Shown: positions 14,935-23,780 of the stretch, piece after piece
Layout: each line of letters opens with the position of its first letter
How positions within the stretch are numbered: the first letter of the stretch is position 1
NCBI GenBank assembly: GCA_910587295.1
Contig: CAJULP010000006.1
Span: forward strand, 1-27,622
Source of the DNA: an uncultured Lachnospiraceae bacterium
Lineage (GTDB): Bacteria > Bacillota > Clostridia > Lachnospirales > Lachnospiraceae
Reading direction: 5' to 3'
DNA: 27,622 bases
Notes under the pieces: model-generated
Database searches by the model: none
The model's input: the letters and a program-made list of their open reading frames with translations, nothing else
What the model was told of the DNA's origin: nothing
Program-made: the position numbers and the translations under genes

Positions 14935-16740
14935 ATGAAAAAGAAGTTTTTAGCAATTTTGCTGAGCATGGCAATGACAACAACATTGCTGGCAGGCTGT
15001 GGAGGCGGCGGGAATAGCGGAAGTGACGGAAGTGGTGAAAACACCGGAAGTGATGAAAGCAGCGAAAGCGCCGGGAATGATGAGAGTGACACGTCTGATG
15101 AGAGCGCGCCAGATGAGTATCGCGAGCCGTTGGCTCTGACCGTATATTCAGATATTGCGATCTTTGACGGCGAACAGTCTGGGTGGTTTGCACAGATGCT
15201 GAAAGACAAGTTTAATGTATCAGTCAACATTGTTTCAGGCTCGTTGGACGCGAATGCATTTAATGCGGCTGTTGCTGTCGGAGAGCTGGGAGACATTGTC
15301 CAGTTCAGTGATTTAGGAGAGAATTTTGTCACTGCATTAAAGGCGGATCTTCTCATGGATTTGGACGAACTGGATTTGTCTGTTTATCCGACCCTGACTA
15401 CTTATTTTTCTGAGTCCATGCAGAGGGTATCAGACTTCTGTGCAACGCATGATATGGAAGGAACGTATGGATTTAACAATGACGTGGCGATGGAGAGCGG
15501 CGAATGGGATAATTTGCGAGACCCTACTTATGCACTGCAGGTTCGTTATGATGCGTGGGATGCAGCCGGAAGACCAGCGCTTACATCTCTGGAAGGCTTG
15601 CCGGAATTCCTTCAGACGCTTCAGGAAGCAGTACCGACAACGGAGGATGGAGAAAAAGTATATGCTTACGGCGGTTTTCCAGACTGGGAAGACTGTATAA
15701 TGAAATTCAGCTGGGATTACATGACCTATTATGGCTACAGGGAAGCTGATTTTCTTGGTGTAAATTATGAAACCGGCGATATTGTAAACCCACTGGAGGA
15801 AGATAGCTTGTATTATAAAGCATTGAAAGTGAATAACCAGTTGTACAGAATGGGACTGTTTGATCCGGAATCCGTATCGCAGGACTTTAATTCTTATTCC
15901 AGCAAATTGGATGCAGGCCGTTATCTGATGACCCCATGGGGATGGGCTACAAATGGTTTCAATACAAAAGAGAGAGCAGAAAAGGAAATTGGATTTGTAG
16001 GATTTATATTTGAGGATTCAACCCCCCAGCAGCTGACGGCTTCTACAGCAGGAGGCAAGGGGGTGTGGGCGATTGGTGCAAACTGTGAGAATCCGGAACG
16101 TGTACTGGAAATTATCGAATGGCTTTGCACGGAAGAAGGCATCATTTCTTGGGTTTATGGACCACAAGGGCTGACTTGGGATTATGGTGAGGACGGAGTA
16201 CCTTATGTTACGGAATTTGGATGGGAATGCTTGGAAAATGGAGATGGAACTACCATGCCTGCAGAGTACGGCGGAGGCACTTACTCGGATGGCGGCATGA
16301 GATTTGATCTCTCCACACTGATGTTAGAGCAGATTATTCCTGGAAAAACATACTCTTTTTCATATAAAGGATGGCCTTGCTACGAAGAGCGTTATTCGAC
16401 AAATCTTTCAGAAGCATGGAGTAAAAATTATGCAGACGGAGCTAAGACGACTGTAGAATTGTATAAGGAAAAACTTGATGTAGTATTGGTTTCTCCTGAA
16501 GCATTCAGCTGGACTTATCCAACCATGAGCGATGACGCTTTGTCTAACCGTGCCCTGTTTGCACCAGTAATGAAAGAAGGCAGTTGGAAGTGTGTATACG
16601 CTGAAACTGATGAGGAATTTGAACAACTATGGAGCAATATGGTTGCTACCTGCAAGAGCTATGGGTATGATTCCTACGTGGAAGAAAAGGTGGAAGACAT
16701 CAATGAATGTTTGGCTGCTTGCGGAATAGTAACAGAATAA
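14935..16740 (+). CDS. extracellular solute-binding lipoprotein (sugar ABC importer)
   Basis: A 601-residue lipoprotein. The signal peptide is MKKKFLAILLSMAM..LLAGC with C22 as the lipidated cysteine. Residues 23-61 are a Gly/Ser/Asp/Glu-rich tether, then a large family 1 type binding domain follows (LTVYSDIAIFDGEQSGWFAQML..). It is rich in aromatic residues and acidic overall, as expected for an oligosaccharide binder. Its size and its pairing with LplB/LplC-like permeases point to complex-carbohydrate uptake. AAGGAGG lies 7 bases before the ATG. First gene of the operon divergent from the YesMN regulators, so it is likely the most strongly induced product. No plus-strand promoter could be called with confidence in the upstream 168 bases. 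Confidence 0.92.
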   Translation: MKKKFLAILLSMAMTTTLLAGCGGGGNSGSDGSGENTGSDESSESAGNDESDTSDESAPDEYREPLALTVYSDIAIFDGEQSGWFAQMLKDKFNVSVNIVSGSLDANAFNAAVAVGELGDIVQFSDLGENFVTALKADLLMDLDELDLSVYPTLTTYFSESMQRVSDFCATHDMEGTYGFNNDVAMESGEWDNLRDPTYALQVRYDAWDAAGRPALTSLEGLPEFLQTLQEAVPTTEDGEKVYAYGGFPDWEDCIMKFSWDYMTYYGYREADFLGVNYETGDIVNPLEEDSLYYKALKVNNQLYRMGLFDPESVSQDFNSYSSKLDAGRYLMTPWGWATNGFNTKERAEKEIGFVGFIFEDSTPQQLTASTAGGKGVWAIGANCENPERVLEIIEWLCTEEGIISWVYGPQGLTWDYGEDGVPYVTEFGWECLENGDGTTMPAEYGGGTYSDGGMRFDLSTLMLEQIIPGKTYSFSYKGWPCYEERYSTNLSEAWSKNYADGAKTTVELYKEKLDVVLVSPEAFSWTYPTMSDDALSNRALFAPVMKEGSWKCVYAETDEEFEQLWSNMVATCKSYGYDSYVEEKVEDINECLAACGIVTE

Positions 16741-16926
16741 TGATTCCCTGTTTTAAAACATGACAGACTCTCAGACCTGAAATATATAGAAGAAAATGCC
16801 TGTTTATTCTCGGTTAACAATGGCAAGATATATCTCAAAGTATTTTAGTGAACCAGTATAGTTTATTCAGGTCAGTATATTATAGGATAAAAACAGGTGC
16901 ATTGAGAGTAAGGATGGGATTTGATT

Positions 16927-18579
16927 ATGAAACGTTTGTGGATGGCTACAATAGGTATAACAATTTTATTTTCCGGTGCGGTGGTTGGATGGGCGTACAC
17001 AAAGATACATACAAAGATACCTACAAAAGAGGCTTGTCAGTTTAATTATTTTTATGACTGTGGTGCACTGCCTGCTGTCTGGGATACAAGCCAGCCGATT
17101 ATGCAGACCATTACAGAAGCAACAAATTGTAAGCCTGTATTGGTTCATCCGAAAGAAGATGCAGACGCAAAATTGAATCTCATGATGAATTATGAGAACT
17201 TGCCAGATTTAATCACAACAGGGAATACAGAACTTCTGAAAGAAATGATTGACAAAGGATTGGTATGGGAATTGGAAGAATTTTTACAGACCTATCTGCC
17301 GGACTCGCATCTGCTAAAGGATTATCCTCAGGATGTAAAGGCGGCGCTGACTGCAAGGGATGGTGGCTGGTATTCTTATGCTAGCCATATTGCCTCCAAC
17401 GATGCGGATGCTATATGGGGAGTACCGGATTCGCAGGCGGAATATCTGGAAGGATTGAAATATGCGAATCAGTTTTCAATTTTCTTCCGTACAGAATATT
17501 TAGTGCAGTTAGGAATCAATGTTAAGGATATCGACACGGAAGAAAAGCTGCTTGAGACATTACAGCTGATTGCAGAAGCAGAATTGAAAAATGAAGCAGG
17601 CCAGTCGGTATTCCCTCTGATGATACATGGCAATCAGTATCAGACATTCACGACACAGGCACTTGAAATGCATTTTGGCGTACTTCCAGTGGATCGGAAC
17701 GGTAATTATCAAAGTATCTATTATAATAAGAACTACAAGCATGTAATGAGTTTCCTGAATCGGTGCGCACAAAAGGGCTACATCACAGAAAGCATGATTG
17801 CTATGGATGAACCAACGTTTATTGCATTGTGCGATGATGGACGTGTGGCTTGTTACATTGGCGGACTGTACGCTTTGCATGGTAACCTTGACGCAGACTG
17901 GTGTACGCCAGGACCGGTGCAGTCCAGCATGGGGGATCGACCGGTATTTGGTTTGCCCTATGAGCTGGTTGCAAGCACAGGGTGGCTGCAGACTGTGGTT
18001 TCCAAACAGACAGAGTATCCGGAAGAAATTGCCGTTTTTCTGGATTATATGACCAGCCGGGAAGGCATGCTGGTTCATATGTATGGGATAGAAGGCGAAG
18101 ATTATTACTGGGATAAGAATAACTTGTTGCACCGCACGGAAGCTGGCGCGGCAAAGGTCGAAGACTGCATTTCCGGTATGCAAGGGTTCTGGGGCTTTCA
18201 TTATGGTTCTTTTTCCAATTCGGTTCAGTGGGTGGATTTAAGTGAAGTGAGCGATATTAGAACAGCTTTCGGAACTTCAGACAAGGTGTATCTATATGAT
18301 TTGGATCTTCTCAGCTATCCGGTAGATTATGTCTCACCGGACAGTAAGGAAGCCTATATTGCGAATGAAGTGAAACTTTATGCGGAACAAGTGCAGAACA
18401 GCCTTTTATTTGCGGAGGATGATGTTGCGTTTGAGGAAATGTATACAGAATTTCTTGATCAGCTGGACAGGCTTGGATTACGCAGATATGATTCCTATAT
18501 TGATAAGGCAATTCAGAAAAATTATGAAACCTATGGGGAAAAAATCGTAGACATTAACGAGAGAGATGTTTTTGATTAA
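16927..18579 (+). CDS. second solute-binding protein, membrane-anchored, no lipobox
   Basis: A 551-residue exported protein related to LplA-like binding proteins. The N terminus MKRLWMATIGITILFSGAVVGWAY is a hydrophobic signal or anchor, but no cysteine follows it, so it is not a classical lipoprotein. Binding-protein features include LPDLITTGNTELLKEMIDKGLVWELEEFL (the usual 'empty lobe' block), repeated Trp/Tyr-rich segments, and YPEEIAVFLDYMTSREG near residue 370. It may bind the sugar, present it to the transporter, or act with the kinase as a co-sensor. The start could instead be TTG at 16921, which sits 6 bases after AAGGA. It follows the first binding protein after 186 bases with no clear terminator or promoter, and lies 20 bases before the permease fusion. 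Confidence 0.82.
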   Translation: MKRLWMATIGITILFSGAVVGWAYTKIHTKIPTKEACQFNYFYDCGALPAVWDTSQPIMQTITEATNCKPVLVHPKEDADAKLNLMMNYENLPDLITTGNTELLKEMIDKGLVWELEEFLQTYLPDSHLLKDYPQDVKAALTARDGGWYSYASHIASNDADAIWGVPDSQAEYLEGLKYANQFSIFFRTEYLVQLGINVKDIDTEEKLLETLQLIAEAELKNEAGQSVFPLMIHGNQYQTFTTQALEMHFGVLPVDRNGNYQSIYYNKNYKHVMSFLNRCAQKGYITESMIAMDEPTFIALCDDGRVACYIGGLYALHGNLDADWCTPGPVQSSMGDRPVFGLPYELVASTGWLQTVVSKQTEYPEEIAVFLDYMTSREGMLVHMYGIEGEDYYWDKNNLLHRTEAGAAKVEDCISGMQGFWGFHYGSFSNSVQWVDLSEVSDIRTAFGTSDKVYLYDLDLLSYPVDYVSPDSKEAYIANEVKLYAEQVQNSLLFAEDDVAFEEMYTEFLDQLDRLGLRRYDSYIDKAIQKNYETYGEKIVDINERDVFD

Positions 18580-18599
18580 GAACAAAGAAGGGGGTAAAA

Positions 18600-21164
18600 A
18601 TGAAGAAAAAGGCGGGAACTCTTCTGGTCCTGATGATTATGATTACATTATTTTCACTTTTCCAACCGGCTGTAAAAATATATGTTCATAGTCAGGCGGG
18701 AGAGGGAGCAGGCATTTTTCCAGATACGATAAGCCTGATGAATATTGTAACGAAAGAAGCGGCAGGATTACCGGTTGAAACCATTCCTGCATTAGGATTA
18801 ATGAATACAGGCAGATGGATATTGATGGCGGGAATGTTGTTCCTGATGATTGGAGTTGTATTGGCTTTGGGCAGAAAAAAAGGATGGATACAAGCAGCCC
18901 TGGTAACAACCTGCATGGCTTTGGGGCTTCTTGCTACTTTTATGGTTCAACTGATGAACCTTTCAAAATCTTTGCTGTTTGAGTTGTTGCTGGATGAAAT
19001 ACAGGTATGGGCGTATGTTCCGATAGTAACGGCTGTTTTGCAGATTTTGTTTGTGTTGTTGATTATGAAAGACTGTAACAAACTTGAAATTGGGGATCGG
19101 GTCTGGCGAAAACTTGGGGGAATACTAGCGATTGGAGCTATATTGTGTGTGTTGCTGCCGACATTTTTAATAAAGGTACCGGATTCAGTCACTGGAATAG
19201 CCTCTGACGCAGAAGCGATGAACCGAAGTGTTTCAATTTTGCAGCAAATGCTCGGAAATGAGCCTTCTCTGTCAGAAATTGCAGCAGAGGAAGGCGTGTT
19301 CAGGGATGTATTGAATGGGGATTTGGCAGAGCTAGGACCATATTATCAGGACAAGGCGAACGTCAGGGGTATTTTTCAGGTTTCTCCTTCCGTACCATCG
19401 GTTGATCTGATTTTAGCAGGCAGTCTTGTATTGCTGGTCATAGGAGCAATTCTAGCCTTTATTTCCAAGGCGGACAAGTGGTTTCCGCTCGCATTTTTTA
19501 CATTGGCAACTATTCTGTTTGCAGCATCTATCATGAATCTTGTGATCATTGATGATGGTGATATGTATGCGTCTGCCGTTAGACAGCTGGAATATCTGGG
19601 TCTTGGGACAGTCTCTGCTGTTCCAGTAGTGATGCTTTTGCTTTGCCTTGGCAGTACAGTCTGTAGTGTAATGAGTGTCCGTACTGCAGATTCACCGTAT
19701 TTTGTGTCACCAATTCCACAGAAAAAAATGCTCTGTCTGGTAGCGGTATTACTTGCTGTATTGTCACTGGTCATGGTATTGCTACCGGGTGTGGAATTTT
19801 CATTTAATAGACCAGGCAAGAGCAAGACAGTTTCTGCTGTGATGGTCAGCGGTGTTCAGGCTCTTGGATTTCAGAAGTCGAAAGATGTACTCCAGCCAAA
19901 AGACAGTAAAGGAAATGTAATGTATAAGAGTTCAGGTGGGGGTGATACGGAACTTTCCGCAGCTGCCGTGGAAGACATTATGAGCGGTCTTTTGACAGAA
20001 TACAGTATATTCACTTGGATTGTGGTGGTGCTGATTTGTGGCGGTATTTTGGCGTTGCTCAAGAACATGGATACAAAAATACCTGTTACACTGTTTGTGA
20101 TGGCATTTGCAATGAGAGTTGTTACATGGGGAATACTTAGCTTGCAGATGAACCGGTCTATTGGTTCTGCCACGGCGGGAATTGGTCTGTATATTTCCCT
20201 GCCTTTGTTGATATTTGCGGCTTTCATTGCCAATTTTGCATATGAAGAGATGTTACCCAGAAAATATAAATTGTTTTTGCTATTGGTTCCCTTTCTGGTG
20301 GCAACATTCTTATTCAGTTATTTACCTTTGTATGGGTGGAGATATGCACTTTATAATTATAAATTCGGGCTTCCCATGAGTGACCAGGAATTTGTGGGAT
20401 TCAAATGGTTTACGGAGCTGTTTAGGAATGGAGGTCATCGTACCAATATTATCCGTGTATTGAAGAACACTCTTGGGATGAGCGGACTTGGATTGCTGAC
20501 AAGCTGGATGCCGATGGCATTTGCAATTTTTCTGAATGAAGTGAAAAAGGAGAAGTTCAAAAAAGTTGTGCAGATTGCCACGACGCTGCCAAACTTCATT
20601 TCATGGCCGCTTGTATTTTCCTTTGCATTGGCAATGTTTTCAATGGATACCGGGATTTTCAGTAAATTCATGCTGAGTATTGGCGCAATAGACGAGCCTG
20701 TTGCATGGCTGAACAGCGGCAATCATATTTGGCTTAAAATGTGGGCATGGGGTACTTGGAAAGGATTAGGCTGGGGGGCAATTATGTACCTTGCAGCAAT
20801 CACGGGTATTGACCAGGAACAGTATGAGGCAGCCAAAGTGGACGGTGCAAACCGGTGGCAACAAATGCGTCATATTACCCTGCCGGGGCTGATCCCTACA
20901 TTTTTCGTACTGCTTTTGTTAAATATTTCCAATATTTTAAACAACGGCATGGATCAGTATCTTGTATTCCAGAATCCAATGAACAAAAATTTTATTGAGG
21001 TATTGGACTTGCATGTGTATAACATTACAATCGCGGCAAAGGGGACGTCATCCCTGTATTCATTGGGAACAGCTGTTGGCATTTTGAAGACTCTGGTAAG
21101 TATCATACTACTGTTCAGTGCAAACAAGTTTTCGAGAAAGGTGCGCGGCGAGTCGATTATGTAG
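18600..21164 (+). CDS. LplB-type sugar ABC permease with long N-terminal membrane extension
   Basis: An 854-residue fusion. The C-terminal ~300 residues (about 553-854) are an ordinary LplB-type permease: LPLYGWRYALYNYKFG near its start, several helices, and the ATPase-docking EAA loop EAAKVDGANRWQQMRHITLP (743-762). The first ~550 residues are absent from normal family members (about 300-330 residues). They seem to be three copies of one module: a helix ending in a Pro motif (QP at 22-23, LLP at 185-187 and 394-396), an extracytoplasmic loop, then three helices (about 5-157, 170-360, 375-548). The reading frame is continuous, and AAGGGGG lies 5 bases before the ATG. It forms the channel with the next gene's product. 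The extension's role is unknown; it might bind substrate or contact the sensor. Confidence 0.9.
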   Translation: MKKKAGTLLVLMIMITLFSLFQPAVKIYVHSQAGEGAGIFPDTISLMNIVTKEAAGLPVETIPALGLMNTGRWILMAGMLFLMIGVVLALGRKKGWIQAALVTTCMALGLLATFMVQLMNLSKSLLFELLLDEIQVWAYVPIVTAVLQILFVLLIMKDCNKLEIGDRVWRKLGGILAIGAILCVLLPTFLIKVPDSVTGIASDAEAMNRSVSILQQMLGNEPSLSEIAAEEGVFRDVLNGDLAELGPYYQDKANVRGIFQVSPSVPSVDLILAGSLVLLVIGAILAFISKADKWFPLAFFTLATILFAASIMNLVIIDDGDMYASAVRQLEYLGLGTVSAVPVVMLLLCLGSTVCSVMSVRTADSPYFVSPIPQKKMLCLVAVLLAVLSLVMVLLPGVEFSFNRPGKSKTVSAVMVSGVQALGFQKSKDVLQPKDSKGNVMYKSSGGGDTELSAAAVEDIMSGLLTEYSIFTWIVVVLICGGILALLKNMDTKIPVTLFVMAFAMRVVTWGILSLQMNRSIGSATAGIGLYISLPLLIFAAFIANFAYEEMLPRKYKLFLLLVPFLVATFLFSYLPLYGWRYALYNYKFGLPMSDQEFVGFKWFTELFRNGGHRTNIIRVLKNTLGMSGLGLLTSWMPMAFAIFLNEVKKEKFKKVVQIATTLPNFISWPLVFSFALAMFSMDTGIFSKFMLSIGAIDEPVAWLNSGNHIWLKMWAWGTWKGLGWGAIMYLAAITGIDQEQYEAAKVDGANRWQQMRHITLPGLIPTFFVLLLLNISNILNNGMDQYLVFQNPMNKNFIEVLDLHVYNITIAAKGTSSLYSLGTAVGILKTLVSIILLFSANKFSRKVRGESIM

Positions 21165-21174
21165 GAGGTATGAT

Positions 21175-22131
21175 ATGTTTATAAAAAAGAAAGAAAGACA
21201 ACAAAATGCCGTTTTAAAAAGGGAAAATGCCAAAAAATATAAAATGGGTATGGGGGATATTGCTTTTAATATTATAAATTACCTAGTATTTATCATTATT
21301 ATGTTGCTATGCATTTTTCCATTTTACTATTTATTTATTAATACGATTTCCTCGAATGAACTGGTACGTTTGGGGAGGATTCAGTTGTTTCCAAGGGATA
21401 TCCATTTTGAAAACTATATTCAGGTGTTTAAGATTAATGGTATCCTAGAGGCATTTGTAGTGTCTGTTGCCCGGACCGTGCTGGGAACTATCTGGACAGT
21501 CGGTGGCAGTGCATTTTTGGGATATCTGATGACGAAGCAGGAGATGTGGCTCCGTAAGGTGTGGTACCGCCTGATTCTGATTACTATGTATTTTTCGGCA
21601 GGCCTAATTCCATGGTTTATAAATATGAAAAACCTCGGATTTCTGGATAATTTTTGGGTATATGTAATTCCGGGGCTGGTATCCCCTTACAATATGATTT
21701 TGGTCAAAACATTTATTGAAGGTCTTCCGCCTTCTCTGGAGGAAAGCGCCATGCTGGACGGAGCAGGCTATGTACGTTCATTTGTTTCCGTTGTGATGCC
21801 GCTGATTAGACCTATTCTGGCTACATTGTGTATTTTTTCAGCCGTGGGGCAATGGAACAGCTTTACCGATACGATGATGCTGATGCCATCCGGAAATTAT
21901 CAGACATTACAGTATCTGTTGTATAAGTATCAACGTGAGGCAGAGTCGCTGGCAACGCTTATACGGAATACGCAGGACGCAAATGCGATAGCCAGTGCGG
22001 TAACGAAGCAGACTTCGCTTTCAGTCCAGATGACGGTAGCTATGGTAGTAACGCTTCCCATCCTGCTGGTATATCCTTATTTCCAGCGGTATTTTGTAAA
22101 GGGCATTACGATTGGAGCCGTAAAAGGCTAA
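21175..22131 (+). CDS. LplC-type sugar ABC permease
   Basis: A 318-residue inner-membrane permease of the CUT1/LplC-YtcP type. It has about six hydrophobic helices, starting with FNIINYLVFIIIMLLCIFPFYYLF, and the EAA loop EESAMLDGAGYVRSFVSVVM (188-207) that docks the ATPase. It ends with the family's YFVKGITIGAVKG tail. It pairs with the permease fusion to import the bound oligosaccharide. AGGAGG (21163-21168) overlaps the previous gene's stop codon and lies 6 bases before the ATG at 21175; a start further upstream would overlap the fusion gene. No ATPase gene is present in the operon, so a shared MsmX-like ATPase from elsewhere is presumed. Confidence 0.95.
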   Translation: MFIKKKERQQNAVLKRENAKKYKMGMGDIAFNIINYLVFIIIMLLCIFPFYYLFINTISSNELVRLGRIQLFPRDIHFENYIQVFKINGILEAFVVSVARTVLGTIWTVGGSAFLGYLMTKQEMWLRKVWYRLILITMYFSAGLIPWFINMKNLGFLDNFWVYVIPGLVSPYNMILVKTFIEGLPPSLEESAMLDGAGYVRSFVSVVMPLIRPILATLCIFSAVGQWNSFTDTMMLMPSGNYQTLQYLLYKYQREAESLATLIRNTQDANAIASAVTKQTSLSVQMTVAMVVTLPILLVYPYFQRYFVKGITIGAVKG

Positions 22132-22236
22132 GTGGGGGAGAATGCGGTGGGTAGAGGTTTGCCAGGATGCGCGGAACATGCCGGGTGGCTGTCCATTCCA
22201 CATTTGACAGTGATGCGTTATAGAGAGGAGTATAAT

Positions 22237-23769
22237 ATGATCTATGGAACTAATCCGCTGACCAAAATGGATTATCCTGATCCGGACATTATCCGCGTCG
22301 GTGATACCTACTATATTGTCAGCACTACAATGTATTTTATGCCGGGAGCAGTTCTTCTCCGCTCCTATGACTTAATTAACTGGGAAATCTGTTCCTATAT
22401 TTATGAATCGCTGGAACATACGCCGGGGGAGCGGCTAGAAGGGGAGCAGACTGTATATAGCCATGGTATGTGGGCACCATGTATCCGCTATCATAATGGT
22501 CGTTTTTACGTGGTGTTTATTGCCCACGAGTTTGAAAAAACATTTTTGTTCACTGCAGAAAAAGCGGAGGGACCGTGGACAAAAAGTTATATAGAAGGGA
22601 TTTATCATGATCCATCCTTGCTGTTTGATGATGATGGGAGGGTTTATATTGTTTATGATGGCCGGGATATAAAGATTACAGAATTAAAGAAAGATTTGAG
22701 CGGTCCTGAGCCGGGAGGCCTACATAAAACAATTGTCAGGGATGCACCGGGAAAATTCCTTGGATATGAAGGCTCCCACATTTATAAGATAAATGGCAAG
22801 TATCTTCTGTTTCTGATCCATTCGAATAAGAAAAAATGGTTCCGGACACAGGCTTGCTTTATGGCTGATTCGTTAGAGGACTCTGTATGGAGCGGCGGTG
22901 ATGTGCTTATGGAAGATCTGGATCAGATTAATCATGGTGTTGCACAGGGTGGAATTGTTGATACGCCGGATGGCCGGTGGTTTGCAGTGCTGTTTCAGGA
23001 TCATGGTGCAGTAGGCAGAATCCCGGTGCTCGTACCTATTGAATTTAATGAATATGGTTATCCTGTCTTTGGCGATGTGACAAAACAGATTGAAAATACC
23101 AGTACCCGACCGGACCATAAGTATGAACAATTGTATTCTAGCGATGAATTTGATTATCAGCCGGATGAACATGGGAAAATCGCTTTGAAAAAGGTGTGGC
23201 AGTTTAATCATGAACCGGTCAGTTCCTATTGGGGAATCGAAAACAACTCTTACTGGATTGTTACGGATAAGCTTAGTCGCACAGTAGAGTTTGCCAGAAA
23301 TACGCTTACTCAGAGGACAGTTTTGCCGTACTGTTCGGCGGAAATAACGCTTGATGCTAGACAAATGAAGATTGGTGATGTTGCAGGAATCTGTGCGCTG
23401 ATAGGCTGTTACAGTTTGATTGGCATAGCAAAAGGGCAGGATGGAAATTACCTTGTTATGAAAGCAAGACGGCAAGGTGAGACAGAGGAAAAGGAATATG
23501 CCAGAATCCCACTAAAAAGTTGGAAAGTAAGGCTAAAGGTAGCGGTGGACTTTACAGATTTGAGGGATGAGGCACAGTTTTTCTGGTTGCATGACGGAAA
23601 GTGGGAAAAAATTGGCGTGACACATCCAATGCAGTATACCATGGATCATTTTACCGGATGCCGGTTCGGATTGTTTATGTATTCGACCGAAGCAACTGGG
23701 GGAAAGGCAGCTTTCAGCAATTTTATCTATCATTGTCCAGATGGGACAGAAAATCAGATAAGAAGCTAG
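22237..23769 (+). CDS. GH43 beta-xylosidase/alpha-L-arabinofuranosidase
   Basis: A 510-residue glycoside hydrolase family 43 enzyme: a five-bladed propeller plus a C-terminal beta-sandwich (from ~330) of the XynB type. Catalytic residues are visible: base D15 in DYPDPDI, D125 in YHDPSLLFDD that tunes the acid, and acid E178 in GYEGSHIY. The family removes xylose or arabinofuranose from the ends of xylo- or arabino-oligosaccharides; the exact specificity cannot be read. No signal peptide, so it acts in the cytoplasm on imported oligosaccharides. The start at 22237 has GAGAGGAG 6 bases upstream and gives the usual GH43 N terminus. A GTG at 22132 would add 35 residues unlike the family. Lies 105 bases after the permease. 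Confidence 0.94.
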   Translation: MIYGTNPLTKMDYPDPDIIRVGDTYYIVSTTMYFMPGAVLLRSYDLINWEICSYIYESLEHTPGERLEGEQTVYSHGMWAPCIRYHNGRFYVVFIAHEFEKTFLFTAEKAEGPWTKSYIEGIYHDPSLLFDDDGRVYIVYDGRDIKITELKKDLSGPEPGGLHKTIVRDAPGKFLGYEGSHIYKINGKYLLFLIHSNKKKWFRTQACFMADSLEDSVWSGGDVLMEDLDQINHGVAQGGIVDTPDGRWFAVLFQDHGAVGRIPVLVPIEFNEYGYPVFGDVTKQIENTSTRPDHKYEQLYSSDEFDYQPDEHGKIALKKVWQFNHEPVSSYWGIENNSYWIVTDKLSRTVEFARNTLTQRTVLPYCSAEITLDARQMKIGDVAGICALIGCYSLIGIAKGQDGNYLVMKARRQGETEEKEYARIPLKSWKVRLKVAVDFTDLRDEAQFFWLHDGKWEKIGVTHPMQYTMDHFTGCRFGLFMYSTEATGGKAAFSNFIYHCPDGTENQIRS

Positions 23770-23780
23770 GAGGAAAGTAT

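Noticed and set aside
14777..15356. Minus-strand frames opposite the first binding protein
   Set aside because: His/Arg/Ser-rich low-complexity shadows of the Gly/Ser/Asp linker region; no ribosome-binding site and they run through the divergent control region.
17560..18201. 213-residue minus-strand frame inside the second binding protein
   Set aside because: Fully antisense to a well-supported gene, no family resemblance and no start signals.
22132..22236. GH43 gene starting at GTG 22132
   Set aside because: The extra 35 residues are unlike GH43 N termini, while ATG 22237 has GAGAGGAG 6 bases upstream.
23601..23780. GH51 gene starting at 23601
   Set aside because: This would overlap the GH43 gene by ~170 bases; ATG 23781 has an ideal ribosome-binding site and the family's normal N terminus.
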